Counted from the first letter of the stretch, positions 9,131-19,160 are shown. The stretch is 64,000 bases of DNA from UBA7359 sp038142205 (GCA_038142205.1 JAYQJO010000001.1:248001-312000), one strand, 5' to 3'. Numbers and translations: made by a program. Notes: a model not told the origin generated them from the letters alone.

Positions 9131-10333
9131 TCAATAATTATTTTCTATAAATTCTTTCATTCGGTTTGCAGCCTCTTCGCACTCTTCGACTTCTGCAACC
9201 AATGCTATGCGGATGCGATTTTCCCCGGGGTTTATATCATTTATGTTGCGGGACAGAAAGGAGCCTGGCAATACTTTGATATTTTCGCTTGTATAGAGCT
9301 TACTTGCAAAGTTTGTGTCTAAATCTGGTAGTTTTGGCCAAAGGTAGAAACTGGCTGCTGGCGGCTTTATTTCAAGAACTGGGTTTAATATTTCACAGAA
9401 ACGACGGAATTTATTTCTGTACTTATCTCTGTTTTCTCTTACATGTGTTTCATCGCTCCATGCTGCAATACTGGCTTTTTGTACATGCAAAGGCATGGAG
9501 CAGCCATGATAGGTTCGATAACGTAAAAAGCTAGCGATTAATTCACTGTCGCCCGCAACAAATCCGGAACGTAGACCGGGCACATTGGAGCGTTTGGAAA
9601 GACTATGAAAAACGAGACAACGTTTGTATTCGCTATTACCCAGTTGATTGGCACATTCAAGTAAACCAACAGGCGCTTGATCTTCATTTGGATAAATCTC
9701 TGAGTAACATTCGTCTGATGCAATGATGAAATCATATTTTTCAGCAAGTTCCAGTAATTGTTTTACATGAACTTGATTAACGATAGCGCCGCTCGGATTC
9801 CCGGGCGAGCATAGATAGACGAGTTGGCAACGCTGCCATATTGTTTCAGGAACGGATGAAAAATCCGGAATAAAATTATTTTCTTCGGTGCAATTTAAAT
9901 AATAAGGTTCGGCACCGGCGAGTAAGGCTGCGCCTTCATAGATTTGATAAAAAGGATTCGGCAAGATTACGACAGGTGTTTCTGTTTGTTCCCCAATGAC
10001 TGTTTGTGCGATGGCAAACAACGCCTCGCGCGTGCCTGTAACAGGTAATACATGCTTATCAGCATCAATAGATGCTTGAGGTAAATTGAAACGGCGGCAT
10101 AACCAGTTTGCAATTGCGCTTCTTAACTCTTCTGTTCCCTTGGTTGTCGGGTAGTGAGCAATATCATTCGCATTGGTTGTTAATGCGTCCAGTATAAAAT
10201 CTGGAGTGGGATGTTTAGGTTCCCCAATAGCTAGACTAATCGGACTTTTATTAGCGGCTGCTTTTCCTTCGAGTAGCTTTGTATATTTCTCAAAAGGGTA
10301 TGCGTGTAGGTTTTTTAATCCAGGATTCATCAT
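9131..10333 (-). CDS. dapC: N-succinyldiaminopimelate aminotransferase DapC
   Basis: Class I/II PLP aminotransferase, 400 residues, which converts N-succinyl-2-amino-6-ketopimelate to N-succinyl-L,L-diaminopimelate, the step after DapD. The start MMNPGLKNLHAYPFEK and the YPTTKGTEELRSAIA segment are typical. The PLP lysine is in SLSKRSNVPGLRSG. Asp/Tyr of the cofactor pocket lie in ASDECYSEIY. It leads the dapC-dapD-yffB operon, and context makes DapC much likelier than a generic aminotransferase. Start is MM, with the second Met equally possible. Confidence 0.93.
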   Translation of the reverse strand: MMNPGLKNLHAYPFEKYTKLLEGKAAANKSPISLAIGEPKHPTPDFILDALTTNANDIAHYPTTKGTEELRSAIANWLCRRFNLPQASIDADKHVLPVTGTREALFAIAQTVIGEQTETPVVILPNPFYQIYEGAALLAGAEPYYLNCTEENNFIPDFSSVPETIWQRCQLVYLCSPGNPSGAIVNQVHVKQLLELAEKYDFIIASDECYSEIYPNEDQAPVGLLECANQLGNSEYKRCLVFHSLSKRSNVPGLRSGFVAGDSELIASFLRYRTYHGCSMPLHVQKASIAAWSDETHVRENRDKYRNKFRRFCEILNPVLEIKPPAASFYLWPKLPDLDTNFASKLYTSENIKVLPGSFLSRNINDINPGENRIRIALVAEVEECEEAANRMKEFIENNY

Positions 10334-10378
10334 TTTAAAATTGTTGTGTAGAAAGCTGCGCAGTATATGCTATCACTT

Positions 10379-11260
10379 ATGTCAGCCCAACCAGCAAACT
10401 CTCTTTTCCCCGCCTTAGCTTGTGCACTTGCTGCCATTCTTTGGGGACTATTTTGGTATCCATTAAGGTTATTAGAAGAAATGGGCGTGCCCGGTTTATG
10501 GGCGAGCTTGATTATTTATGCTGTTGCCATGCTGTTTCTTTTTCCCACGTTCTGGAAAAAACGTGCTGAGTTTTTACATCATAAATTGGAATATGTCCTT
10601 ATCGGTTTATTTGCTGGTTGGACGAACCTTGCTTTCATTCTGGCAGTACTGGATGGGGAAATTGTTCGGGTATTACTGTTATTTTATTTATCGCCTATCT
10701 GGGCCATTTTTATGGCGGTTATAATTTTACGTGAGCGTTTAACGCTGATTGGATTTTGTTCGCTTGTTTTAGCCATGGCAGGTGGAGCTTTAATGTTATG
10801 GCAGCCGGATTTAGATTATTCAAATGGTATTGGTTTAGCGGACTTCTATGCAATCAGTGCGGGCATGGCATTTGCCGTGACGAATATTATCGTTCGCAAA
10901 ATAGGAAACACCCCCTTTGCTGTGAAAATTGGCGTTTGCTGGATTGGTGTTTTGGTGCTTACTGTTTGCGGTCTTTTACTGGCGCAATTGCCTGTCCCTG
11001 AATTTTCATTCAAAGCAGGGCTATTGTGTTTCTTTATCGGTTTTCCTCTTATGTTGATAATGACATGGGCAGCGCAATATGGTGTCACGTATTTACCCAT
11101 ACAACGTTCTTCGGTTATTTTCTTACTGGAAATTGTTGCCGGAGCCGTATCGGCAGCAATCTGGACTGACGAGATTGTACGTAATATTGAGTATATTGGC
11201 GGTGTTTTAATCATTTCAGCCGGCCTAATTAGTATTATTAAACAAAAAAAAACAGAATAG
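10379..11260 (+). CDS. EamA/DMT-family transporter
   Basis: About 293 residues with roughly ten hydrophobic helices arranged as two EamA repeats. WGLFWYPLRLLEEMGVPG opens repeat one and SAGMAFAVTNIIVRKIG opens repeat two. Drug/metabolite transporter superfamily; the substrate cannot be read from sequence. An ATG at 10367 would add four residues. It is divergent from dapC with only about 45 bases between starts, so the two promoters must overlap. Confidence 0.87.
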   Translation: MSAQPANSLFPALACALAAILWGLFWYPLRLLEEMGVPGLWASLIIYAVAMLFLFPTFWKKRAEFLHHKLEYVLIGLFAGWTNLAFILAVLDGEIVRVLLLFYLSPIWAIFMAVIILRERLTLIGFCSLVLAMAGGALMLWQPDLDYSNGIGLADFYAISAGMAFAVTNIIVRKIGNTPFAVKIGVCWIGVLVLTVCGLLLAQLPVPEFSFKAGLLCFFIGFPLMLIMTWAAQYGVTYLPIQRSSVIFLLEIVAGAVSAAIWTDEIVRNIEYIGGVLIISAGLISIIKQKKTE

Positions 11261-11347
11261 TACGGACTAAGCTTCATTCTGGCTCTTATCTTATGTATGC
11301 TTTGCGCCCCTTGAAAATGACTTTGTTAATCAGGAATTAATTAGAAC

Positions 11348-12436
11348 GTGACTAAGAAAATTTTAATATTACCCGGTGATGGGATCGGACCGGAGATTAT
11401 TGCTCAGGCTGAAAAAGTACTGGCATTTTATATAAATGAATGTGGTGTCAAATTAGAACTTGAACAAGGCTTGCTGGGTGGTTGTGCTGTTGATGAGGCT
11501 GGCGTGCCTTTGCCGGACGAAACACTGGCAAAAGCGAAAGAATCTGATGCTGTATTGTTAGGTTCAGTTGGTGGTCCGAAATGGGACACAATTGAACGCT
11601 CAATTCGCCCGGAAAGAGGTTTGTTAGCGATTCGCGCAGGATTAGGATTGTTTGCAAATTTACGCCCGGCTGTTTTATTTCCGCAATTAGCCAGCGCTTC
11701 GACATTGAAAGAAGATGTTGTCAGCGGTCTCGATATTATGATTGTTCGTGAGCTGACGGGCGGTATTTATTTTGGACAGCCCCGTGGTATTAAAGAACTG
11801 GAAGATGGACAACGCCAGGGGTTCAATACACTTGTTTATAGCGAAAGTGAAATTGAACGCATTGCGCGTATCGCATTTGAAAGTGCGAGTAAACGCCAGG
11901 GTCGTCTTTGTTCTGTCGATAATGCTAATGTACTAGAGTCAACTGAGTTGTGGCGCGAAGTCGTGACGAATGTCGCTAAGGATTATCCTGATGTTGAACT
12001 TGAACATATGTATGTTGATAACGCAGCTATGCAATTAGTGCGTAACCCAAAACAGTTTGATGTCATGGTCACAACGAATATGTTTGGCGATATTTTGTCT
12101 GATTTGGCTTCCATGCTAACCGGTTCGATAGGTATGTTACCGTCAGCATCATTAGCGAGTGATGGTAGTGGCATGTATGAACCTAGTCATGGCTCCGCTC
12201 CTGATATTGCAGGACAAAATCTGGCGAACCCATTGGCAACAATAATGTCTTTAGCCATGTTGTTTAAATACTCTCTAGATGAAGCAAAAATTGCCGATCA
12301 AATTGAAAAAGCAGTGAGTCAGGTTTTATCAGATGGATTACGGACTAAAGATATTGAATCTGAAGGGACGACCTGTGTCGGTACTAATGAAATGGGTGAT
12401 GCGGTCGTTAAAGCATTAGCCACTGTCGTTAATTAA
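11348..12436 (+). CDS. leuB: 3-isopropylmalate dehydrogenase
   Basis: NAD-dependent oxidative decarboxylation of 3-isopropylmalate in leucine synthesis. 362 residues, GTG start giving MTKKILILPGDGIGPEI. Signature features are RELTGGIYFG, the catalytic Lys/Asp regions (YVDNAAMQLV, TNMFGDILSD) and the NAD-binding EPSHGSAPDIAGQ. leuC and leuD, often immediately upstream, are not here. The next gene is asd, as in Pseudomonas. Confidence 0.97.
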   Translation: MTKKILILPGDGIGPEIIAQAEKVLAFYINECGVKLELEQGLLGGCAVDEAGVPLPDETLAKAKESDAVLLGSVGGPKWDTIERSIRPERGLLAIRAGLGLFANLRPAVLFPQLASASTLKEDVVSGLDIMIVRELTGGIYFGQPRGIKELEDGQRQGFNTLVYSESEIERIARIAFESASKRQGRLCSVDNANVLESTELWREVVTNVAKDYPDVELEHMYVDNAAMQLVRNPKQFDVMVTTNMFGDILSDLASMLTGSIGMLPSASLASDGSGMYEPSHGSAPDIAGQNLANPLATIMSLAMLFKYSLDEAKIADQIEKAVSQVLSDGLRTKDIESEGTTCVGTNEMGDAVVKALATVVN

Positions 12437-12470
12437 TTATTATTGTGAATTATTAAGTTGAAGAAGTGTT

Positions 12471-13496
12471 ATGACAGATAAAAAAGTAAATGTAGCAGTT
12501 GTCGGTGCCACCGGTGCCGTAGGTGAAACCATGTTGTCTATATTAGAACAACGCGGTTTTCCTGTAGGTGAAGTTTATCCTTTGGCAAGTAGTCGTTCTG
12601 CTGGTAAACGTGTCGAATTTAAAAATAAGCAACTTGTTGTTGAAGACTTGGAAACATTTGATTTTAATAAAGCGCAAGTTGGTTTGTTTTCACCGGGTGC
12701 ATCTGTTTCTGCGATACATGCGCCACGTGCTGCTGAAGCAGGCTGTGTGGTTATCGATAACACATCACAATTTCGTTATGACGATGATGTTCCGTTGGTT
12801 GTTCCTGAGGTCAACCCACATGCCGTCGCTGATTATAAAAACCGCGGTATTATTGCTAATCCTAATTGTTCAACTATCCAAATGCTGGTTGCATTAAAAC
12901 CGATTTATGATGCAGTAGGTATTGAGAGAATTAATGTTTGTACTTATCAGGCAGTGTCCGGCACAGGTAAAGAGGCTATAGAAGAACTGGCAAAACAAAC
13001 TGCTGACTTACTTAATGCAAAGGATATTAACTGCGAAGTCTATCCCAAGCAGATAGCATTCAATGCTTTACCTCATATCGATTCATTTCAGGAAAATGGC
13101 TACACCAAAGAAGAAATGAAAATGGTTTGGGAAACCAGAAAGATATTTGAGGATGAAGCTATTCAGGTAAATCCGACCGCAGTAAGAATTCCTGTTTTTT
13201 ATGGACACTCAGAAGCTGTGCATATAGAGACAAAAGAAAAAATTGATGCGGCAACAGCGACAAAATTATTGAGTGAAATGCCAGGCATCAGCGTGCTTGA
13301 TGATCGAGTTGATGGAGGCTATCCGACTGCGGTGACAGAAGCGGCGGGTGAAGATCCTGTTTTTGTTGGCAGAATCCGTGAAGATATCTCGCATGAGCGA
13401 GGCCTGAACATGTGGGTTGTTTCAGATAATGTTCGGAAAGGCGCGGCATTAAATAGTGTTCAAATCGCAGAAATTCTGGTAAAACACTATTTATAA
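12471..13496 (+). CDS. asd: Aspartate-semialdehyde dehydrogenase
   Basis: Reduces beta-aspartyl phosphate to aspartate semialdehyde for lysine, threonine and methionine synthesis and for diaminopimelate. 341 residues, with the NADP motif VGATGAVGETML near residues 11-22 and the catalytic Cys133 in NPNCSTIQ. The second active-site region (RIPVFYGHSEAVHIE) is intact. This is the shorter, fungal/Gram-positive-like ASADH subtype found beside leuB and fimV in many gammaproteobacteria. It follows leuB by 34 bases and precedes fimV genes. Confidence 0.97.
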   Translation: MTDKKVNVAVVGATGAVGETMLSILEQRGFPVGEVYPLASSRSAGKRVEFKNKQLVVEDLETFDFNKAQVGLFSPGASVSAIHAPRAAEAGCVVIDNTSQFRYDDDVPLVVPEVNPHAVADYKNRGIIANPNCSTIQMLVALKPIYDAVGIERINVCTYQAVSGTGKEAIEELAKQTADLLNAKDINCEVYPKQIAFNALPHIDSFQENGYTKEEMKMVWETRKIFEDEAIQVNPTAVRIPVFYGHSEAVHIETKEKIDAATATKLLSEMPGISVLDDRVDGGYPTAVTEAAGEDPVFVGRIREDISHERGLNMWVVSDNVRKGAALNSVQIAEILVKHYL

Positions 13497-13648
13497 ACCA
13501 TAGTTAGGGGTATTATGTAAAGCATATTCGTAAGTTCGAATTAGCATAAAATTGAGCTAAATTAGTGGATTTAAATATTAAAAGTGTCAACTTTTAACAC
13601 GATGCAAGTCGTTATTACTATATAAAACAGTAAGATAGTACGAAAGTT

Positions 13649-14032
13649 ATGAATACGAATAAAGTATTATTCAAATTAGCAACAATTATAGGCTTAGCCT
13701 TATATGCTGTTACAGGTTATGGTCTTGCGTTAACTCAGGCTGAGATAAAATCTCTACTAAATCAACAGCTTGACGTTAGAATCGGCCTATTGGCAGATAA
13801 TAAAGCTGAATTGGAAAGTCTTGAAGTCTCATTAAATTACTCAGCGGAAAATAATGTATCTCGCTATAAACTGAACTACGAAGTAATTAAGGGTGATAAG
13901 CGAAATTATTTAAAAATTACTACGAATGATGATATCCGTGAGCCTATTATTGAATTTACTCTGGATATAGGCTGGTCTGATGGACATGTTGTGCGTGAAT
14001 ATTCATTTTTAATTGATCCGCCGCTTAACTGA
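13649..14032 (+). CDS. Stand-alone FimV N-terminal-domain protein
   Basis: 127 residues. A signal peptide (about 1-27, ending GYGLA) is followed by one domain that parallels the start of the adjacent FimV. Shared features are LNQQLDVRIGLLADNKAELESLEVSL against LNEPFDARVQLLS and DELDSLKISL, REPIIEF against REPFLNF, and a closing REYSFLIDPPL against REYTVLLDPPL. It has none of the LysM, membrane or C-terminal parts of FimV. It therefore looks like a tandem duplication of the periplasmic N-terminal domain, ending 22 bases before fimV and likely co-transcribed. Function is unknown; a role at the cell wall or pole with FimV is inference only. Confidence 0.8.
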   Translation: MNTNKVLFKLATIIGLALYAVTGYGLALTQAEIKSLLNQQLDVRIGLLADNKAELESLEVSLNYSAENNVSRYKLNYEVIKGDKRNYLKITTNDDIREPIIEFTLDIGWSDGHVVREYSFLIDPPLN

Positions 14033-14054
14033 TTAAAAGGAACAAGAAGTAACA

Positions 14055-17000
14055 ATGAAACGATTACTATATTTTGTCTTATTCGCTTTAACGCCAGCAT
14101 TAGCTAATGCATTTGGTTTAGGCAATCTTGATTTAAATTCAGCCTTAAATGAGCCGTTTGACGCAAGAGTCCAGTTGCTTTCTCCTACAGCAGATGAGCT
14201 TGATTCGCTGAAAATTTCATTAGCCGACAGTGATGCTTTTGCACGAGCCAAAATAGACCGCCCTTTTATACTCAGTAAATTAAGATTTGATCTACGCCGT
14301 TCAGTAGATGGCGGTCCAGATTATATACGCGGCTACATTCAAGAACCGATACGCGAACCTTTTTTAAATTTCCTTGTTGAAGTCAGTTGGTCTAACGGCA
14401 GATTATTCCGTGAATATACGGTGTTACTTGATCCGCCACTATATGATCCTAATGTACGCTCTGCTGAATTTACTCAAGCGACTGAACCAACGACCGAACA
14501 ACCCACGACTGAACCCAGCTCTTCTGTAACAGTAGATGATCCTGAACATCAGATTACTTATGGCGAAGCTTATGATGAATTCGCTAATAAAGATGTAACA
14601 CCTTCAGTAAGCCCAAGCTATAAAGCAGATATAGATTATAGTGGTGGAGATTATGGACCTACGACGGGTTCAGATACATTGTGGTCTATCGCATCAGATA
14701 TGAGACCTGATAGTTCTATTAGCGTCAATAAAATGATGATGGCGTTGTTAAGAGCAAACCCTGATGCATTTATCGATGGCAATATCAATGGTTTAAAACG
14801 CGGACAAGTTCTGCGTATGCCGAATGAAAGTGAGATAAGTGCACTTAGCAATGCTGAAGCATTAAAAGAAGCGCAATCACAATACAGTGCTTGGGGTGAC
14901 ATAAGAGAGAATCTGTCCAGTAATGTTAGTGAACGCCCAGAGGTTAGCGCTACGGCTAAAGTTGAAGCCGCAGAAGCAGAGGTTGTTGCAGAAGAAACTG
15001 TTGATGCCGAGTTAAAGCTTGTTTCAGCTGATGACTCTGGAGAGGCAAGCGATCAAGTTTCCAGTGTTGATTCCGGTACAGGTGAAGAAATGATCCTGGC
15101 ACAGGAAACTATTCAAGTATTAACACAGGAAAACCTTGAACTTAAAGATAGGGTTCAGGAGTCTGATGCACTACTTTCTGATCTTAAACGTTTGTTATCT
15201 CTTAAAGATGATGAGTTAGCAGCGCTACAGGAACAAATGGTGGCTGCGCAAAATGAAGAAGTTGTTGAAGAAGAAATGGAGCTGGAAGCCGAGGAAGTTA
15301 TCGCTGAAGCTGAAGAAACATCAACTGATATTGAAGAAGCAATATTAGCAGAGGCTGAAGGAGAAACAGCAACTGATACTGAAGAAGAAATATTGGCAGA
15401 AGACGAGGTAGCCGAAACTGAAGAAGACACAGTGGTTGAAGCCGATGCTGAGGAAGATATTGAAGTAATTGAAACTGAACCAGAACCAGCATCAACAGGT
15501 GTAATGGGAATGGTTGATCAATATTTGGGGCCGGTAAAGGATATCTTGCTTGGTAACCCAATGATAGGCATGGCTATCGCTGGCGTGATTGTACTGTTGC
15601 TCATTGTTGTTGTGATAATGAAATTCAGAAAACCAAAAGCGGAAACGGTTCAGGTTGACACAATGACCGAAGAGGCTTTCCCTGATTTTGATTCAGGTGA
15701 TCTGGGAAGCACAGGTGAAAGCGCCGCCGCTTCAGAAACTGCAACAGTATTACCAGACAGTGAAGATGAGACAGTAACACCGCCTACAGGCGATGCTGCG
15801 GTTGATCTGGATCTTGATGAAGAAGAAAAAGCACAATCCATAGCAGAAGAAGCGCCTGCAGTAGAGGAAGTTGAAGAAGAGGAAGAGGATCCTTTACAGG
15901 AAGTAAATACCTATCTGGCGTTTGAACAATTTGATCAGGCTGAAGAGTTTGTTAGAAATGTCATTAATGACAGCCCTGATAACCCTGAGTATCACACAAA
16001 ACTTCTGGAAGTATTCTATACCTCTGGTGATAAGAAGAGTTATGAAGAAGAAGCGAAGGTATTGCATGACCTGGTAGGAGGCGAAGGCGAATATTGGAAT
16101 ATGACAACCGCGATGTGGTCAGAAATGTCGCCAAACCGTGCTTTATTTGAAGCAGGAGAAGATGATGATGACGATGATACTGCAGATAATACTAGTGGTG
16201 GATTTGTTGACGTAACAGCGGATGAAGAAGCCGATGATGATACGGGCGGTAGTCTAGACTTTGATATTGGCGGTGCAGAAGAAGCGCCTGCAGCAGCAGA
16301 AGCACCGGCAGCAGAAGAGGTGCTTGATATTACTGGAGCCAGCAGTGAAGAAGTGCTTGAAATGACGACAGCTCAAGAAGTGGAAGACTTACTTGACGTT
16401 ACAGCTGCGGTCAATATAGATGAAGAAATCGACTCTGAGAGTGACACCCTTCAGGTCAGTGATAGTGATGATATATTAGATATTTCAGGTACGGGTGCTG
16501 AGAACTTACTGGATAATACGTCAACAGAAGATTCTTCCGGCGATGATTTACTGGATGTTACCGCCGCTGCCAACCTTGACCTTGATTCAGAAGAAGACTT
16601 ACTGGATGTTACCGCTGCTACAAGTGCGGGTGCAGATAGTTCTGAATTACTCGACCTTGATACAGGCGATGGAGAGCTTGATATTGATGTAGAAAGTCTC
16701 GCTGATTCAGAAGTAAATGAAGACTCAAATGAAATAGAGTTTGATATTTCTGCTGAGGACAGTGCTACTGTTGATTTAGATACGTCTAGTCCAGAAGAAT
16801 TATCTATAGAAAGTTCTGATGATAGTAATGTACTTGATTTCGATATGTCAGCAGGTGATAGCGATAGTAATGAAATAGAACTTGATATAGACACTGTTGA
16901 TTCTGAAGCTGAAACAAATGAAATAAAGTTGGATATTGCGGGATCTTCTGATGAAGAATCTGCTTTGGAAATTGGTCTAGATGTACCAGAAGAAGAAGCG

Positions 17001-17663
17001 ATTCGACTTGATGTTGAAGAATCAAATGATGAAATGTCTTTAGATATGGATTTGGGTATTGTTGAGCCTGAAGGTGAAATAGAGTTAGATATCCCTGATT
17101 CTTCTGACGAAGAACCTGCTTTGGAAATTGGTCTAGATGTGCCAGAAGAAGATATATCGCTTGACGTCGATATGGGTGAAAGTACTTCTGAAAATGATAT
17201 CTCTTTAGATATGGATTTAGGTGACAGTGCTACAGAAGAAGTAGCGCTTGATACTGGAGATGAAGGTATCGAACTTGATCTTTCTATTGCTGAAGACGAA
17301 GACGCTTCGACAAAGGAAGATAATGCTGGGATAGACTTTGATTTTAGTCTTGATGATAATGATTCATCAGAAGCCGCAGAAGAATCAAGTTTGGATCTGG
17401 ATGGAACAGTTGAGCTTCCTAAAAGTGCGCTTTCATTAGATGAAGACGACGACGATGAAGATGACCACACTGTCTTTGTTCCTAGAGCAGCACAACCTGA
17501 AGAGCAAAGCACCGAAGATGAAATTGCCACAAAACTTGATCTGGCTAAAGCTTATGTTGAACTAGGTGATAAGGACAGCGCCAAAACGATTCTTGATGAA
17601 GTCATAGCGGATGGAAATGACGAACAACGTAAACAGGCAGAAGATCTTTTAGGCCAAGTTTAA
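14055..17663 (+). CDS. fimV: FimV-family polar/pilus assembly protein
   Basis: 1202-residue inner-membrane protein of the FimV/HubP type, which organises type IV pili, twitching motility and pole-localised factors. In order: signal peptide 1-19, FimV N-terminal domain to about 135, LysM-like peptidoglycan-binding segment near 195-255 (SDTLWSIASDMRPD), a predicted coiled coil around 345-395, a first acidic stretch, one transmembrane helix near 503-524, a TPR-like block (VNTYLAFEQFDQAEEFVRN), a very long Asp/Glu-rich low-complexity region with repeats, and the conserved C-terminal FimV domain (about 1155-1202, KLDLAKAYVELGDKDSAK). Position between asd and truA is canonical. Confidence 0.93.
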   Translation: MKRLLYFVLFALTPALANAFGLGNLDLNSALNEPFDARVQLLSPTADELDSLKISLADSDAFARAKIDRPFILSKLRFDLRRSVDGGPDYIRGYIQEPIREPFLNFLVEVSWSNGRLFREYTVLLDPPLYDPNVRSAEFTQATEPTTEQPTTEPSSSVTVDDPEHQITYGEAYDEFANKDVTPSVSPSYKADIDYSGGDYGPTTGSDTLWSIASDMRPDSSISVNKMMMALLRANPDAFIDGNINGLKRGQVLRMPNESEISALSNAEALKEAQSQYSAWGDIRENLSSNVSERPEVSATAKVEAAEAEVVAEETVDAELKLVSADDSGEASDQVSSVDSGTGEEMILAQETIQVLTQENLELKDRVQESDALLSDLKRLLSLKDDELAALQEQMVAAQNEEVVEEEMELEAEEVIAEAEETSTDIEEAILAEAEGETATDTEEEILAEDEVAETEEDTVVEADAEEDIEVIETEPEPASTGVMGMVDQYLGPVKDILLGNPMIGMAIAGVIVLLLIVVVIMKFRKPKAETVQVDTMTEEAFPDFDSGDLGSTGESAAASETATVLPDSEDETVTPPTGDAAVDLDLDEEEKAQSIAEEAPAVEEVEEEEEDPLQEVNTYLAFEQFDQAEEFVRNVINDSPDNPEYHTKLLEVFYTSGDKKSYEEEAKVLHDLVGGEGEYWNMTTAMWSEMSPNRALFEAGEDDDDDDTADNTSGGFVDVTADEEADDDTGGSLDFDIGGAEEAPAAAEAPAAEEVLDITGASSEEVLEMTTAQEVEDLLDVTAAVNIDEEIDSESDTLQVSDSDDILDISGTGAENLLDNTSTEDSSGDDLLDVTAAANLDLDSEEDLLDVTAATSAGADSSELLDLDTGDGELDIDVESLADSEVNEDSNEIEFDISAEDSATVDLDTSSPEELSIESSDDSNVLDFDMSAGDSDSNEIELDIDTVDSEAETNEIKLDIAGSSDEESALEIGLDVPEEEAIRLDVEESNDEMSLDMDLGIVEPEGEIELDIPDSSDEEPALEIGLDVPEEDISLDVDMGESTSENDISLDMDLGDSATEEVALDTGDEGIELDLSIAEDEDASTKEDNAGIDFDFSLDDNDSSEAAEESSLDLDGTVELPKSALSLDEDDDDEDDHTVFVPRAAQPEEQSTEDEIATKLDLAKAYVELGDKDSAKTILDEVIADGNDEQRKQAEDLLGQV
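16944..17152 (+). repeat. Direct repeat inside the acidic region of fimV
   Basis: A block of about 53 bases at 16944-16996 recurs at 17100-17152, 156 bases later, with only a few differences. Both copies encode SSDEE-ALEIGLDVPEEE-type peptide. A second shorter repeat, encoding DLLDVTAA, recurs around 16548 and 16600. These reflect expansion of the acidic cytoplasmic part and are sites for length variation or misassembly. Confidence 0.75.
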
Positions 17664-17746
17664 TTACTGTACAAAACTAACCGTAATGTATTTCTTTTAG
17701 TGAATGAGTCTCGAGTTTGTTTTGTGCAACCAGCCAGAAATAAGTT

Positions 17747-18538
17747 ATGAGAATTGCGCTGGGGATCGAATATGCAGGCCATGCTTATTATGGTTGGCAA
17801 AGGCAGGATATCTCACCTACTGTTCAAGAAGTTCTTGAGTTAGCCTTATCTGACGTTGCTAATGAAACGATCCGAGTCGTTTGTGCAGGTAGAACAGATA
17901 CAGGTGTACACGCACTTCAACAGGTCGTTCACTTTGAAACAACATCTCAACGCGAAGTCAAAGCCTGGCAATTAGGCACGAATACCAAGCTACCCAAAGA
18001 CGTTGCGGTGACATGGGTATTGCATGTTGATGATGATTTTCATGCCAGATTCAGTGCACAAAAAAGAACTTATCAATATTTAATATTAAATCGTCGAGCA
18101 CGTCCTGCTGTCTATAACGGTTTGGTAACATGGGAATATGCGCCGCTTGATTATGAAAGAATGAAGGCAGCTTCAAAAATTCTACTTGGCGAGAATGATT
18201 TTACCTCATTTAGGGCGGCTGCTTGTCAGGCAAAATCTCCGATAAGAACAATATATCAATTAGATATCGATAAATCGGGCGACTGGTATTTAATTACGAT
18301 CTGTGCAAATGCATTTTTACATCATATGGTCAGGAATATAGCTGGTGTATTAATGGCTATAGGCAAAGGTAAGAAAGAGATAAAATGGGCTGAAGAAGTC
18401 TTGCTAGCAAAGGATAGAACAGCTGGCGGCGTTACCGCCCCACCGTATGGTTTATATTTGGCTGATATAAAATATCCAGACAAGTATATAATTCCGAAAC
18501 CTGATACATTGATTGATAAGTTTTATATAGAAAAATGA
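17747..18538 (+). CDS. truA: tRNA pseudouridine(38-40) synthase TruA
   Basis: Makes pseudouridine at positions 38-40 of the tRNA anticodon arm. 263 residues. The catalytic Asp51 is in CAGRTDTGVHA and the second domain shows SFRAAACQAKSPIRT and HHMVRNIAG motifs. The ATG start MRIALGIEYAGHAYYGWQ is the family N-terminus. It overlaps the trpF start by four bases (ATGA), so the two are translationally coupled. Confidence 0.97.
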   Translation: MRIALGIEYAGHAYYGWQRQDISPTVQEVLELALSDVANETIRVVCAGRTDTGVHALQQVVHFETTSQREVKAWQLGTNTKLPKDVAVTWVLHVDDDFHARFSAQKRTYQYLILNRRARPAVYNGLVTWEYAPLDYERMKAASKILLGENDFTSFRAAACQAKSPIRTIYQLDIDKSGDWYLITICANAFLHHMVRNIAGVLMAIGKGKKEIKWAEEVLLAKDRTAGGVTAPPYGLYLADIKYPDKYIIPKPDTLIDKFYIEK

Positions 18539-19156
18539 GCCGAACACGAATAAAAATCTGTGGCATAACAAGTCTTGAAGATGCCGAGTCGGCGATTTCA
18601 GCGGGTGCAGATGCGATAGGGTTTGTTTTTTATGAAAAGAGTCCGCGCTATATAACACTCAATACAGCGGAACATATTGTTAAAAATTGTGCGCCATTTA
18701 TAAACTTTGTTGGCTTATTTGTTGATGCAGATGAAAGTTATGTAAAAAAAAATATTGGATCGGGTTGCGATTAGTACATTGCAATTTCATGGACAAGAGC
18801 CTGAACAAGCTTGCGCAAGCTTTAATAAACCGTATATTAAAGCGATTCGAATGATCGAGAATATAGATTTACCTGAAGAGTGTCAGCGTTATGATTCTGC
18901 CGCAGGTTTATTACTCGATACCTATGTGAAAGATGTGCCGGGAGGTACAGGTATCTCTTTTAATTGGGATTTGATACCAAATGTGTTAGAAAAACCTATT
19001 ATACTTGCCGGTGGTTTGGATGAAACAAATGTTAAAAATGCAGTTAGTCGAGTACGGCCTTATGCTGTTGATGTCAGTGGCGGTGTAGAAAAAGAAAAAG
19101 GAATTAAAGATCCTGTCAAAATTAAAAACTTTATTAGTGAGGCGATGAGTGCCTGA
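18535..19156 (+). CDS. trpF: Phosphoribosylanthranilate isomerase TrpF (frameshifted in this sequence)
   Basis: Third step of tryptophan synthesis. The N-terminal frame (from 18535) gives RTRIKICGITSLEDAE and GFVFYEKSPRYI. The C-terminal frame (to 19156) gives TLQFHGQE, LLLDTYVKDVPGGTG, LAGGLDETNV and VDVSGGVEKEKGIKD. They are joined at an A9 run (18744-18752). Removing one A gives SYVKKILDRVAISTLQFHG and a 206-residue protein of normal length. The catalytic Cys (CGITS) and Asp (LLLDTY) are both present. Homopolymer error is the likely cause. Overlaps truA by four bases. Confidence 0.92.
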
Positions 19157-19160
19157 AGTG

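Noticed and set aside
15155..17530. Long open frames on the minus strand opposite fimV, including one of 359 codons rich in serine
   Set aside because: They mirror the Asp/Glu-rich fimV codons (GAA/GAT read backwards as TTC/ATC, TCA-type Ser codons) and show no ribosome site or family motif.
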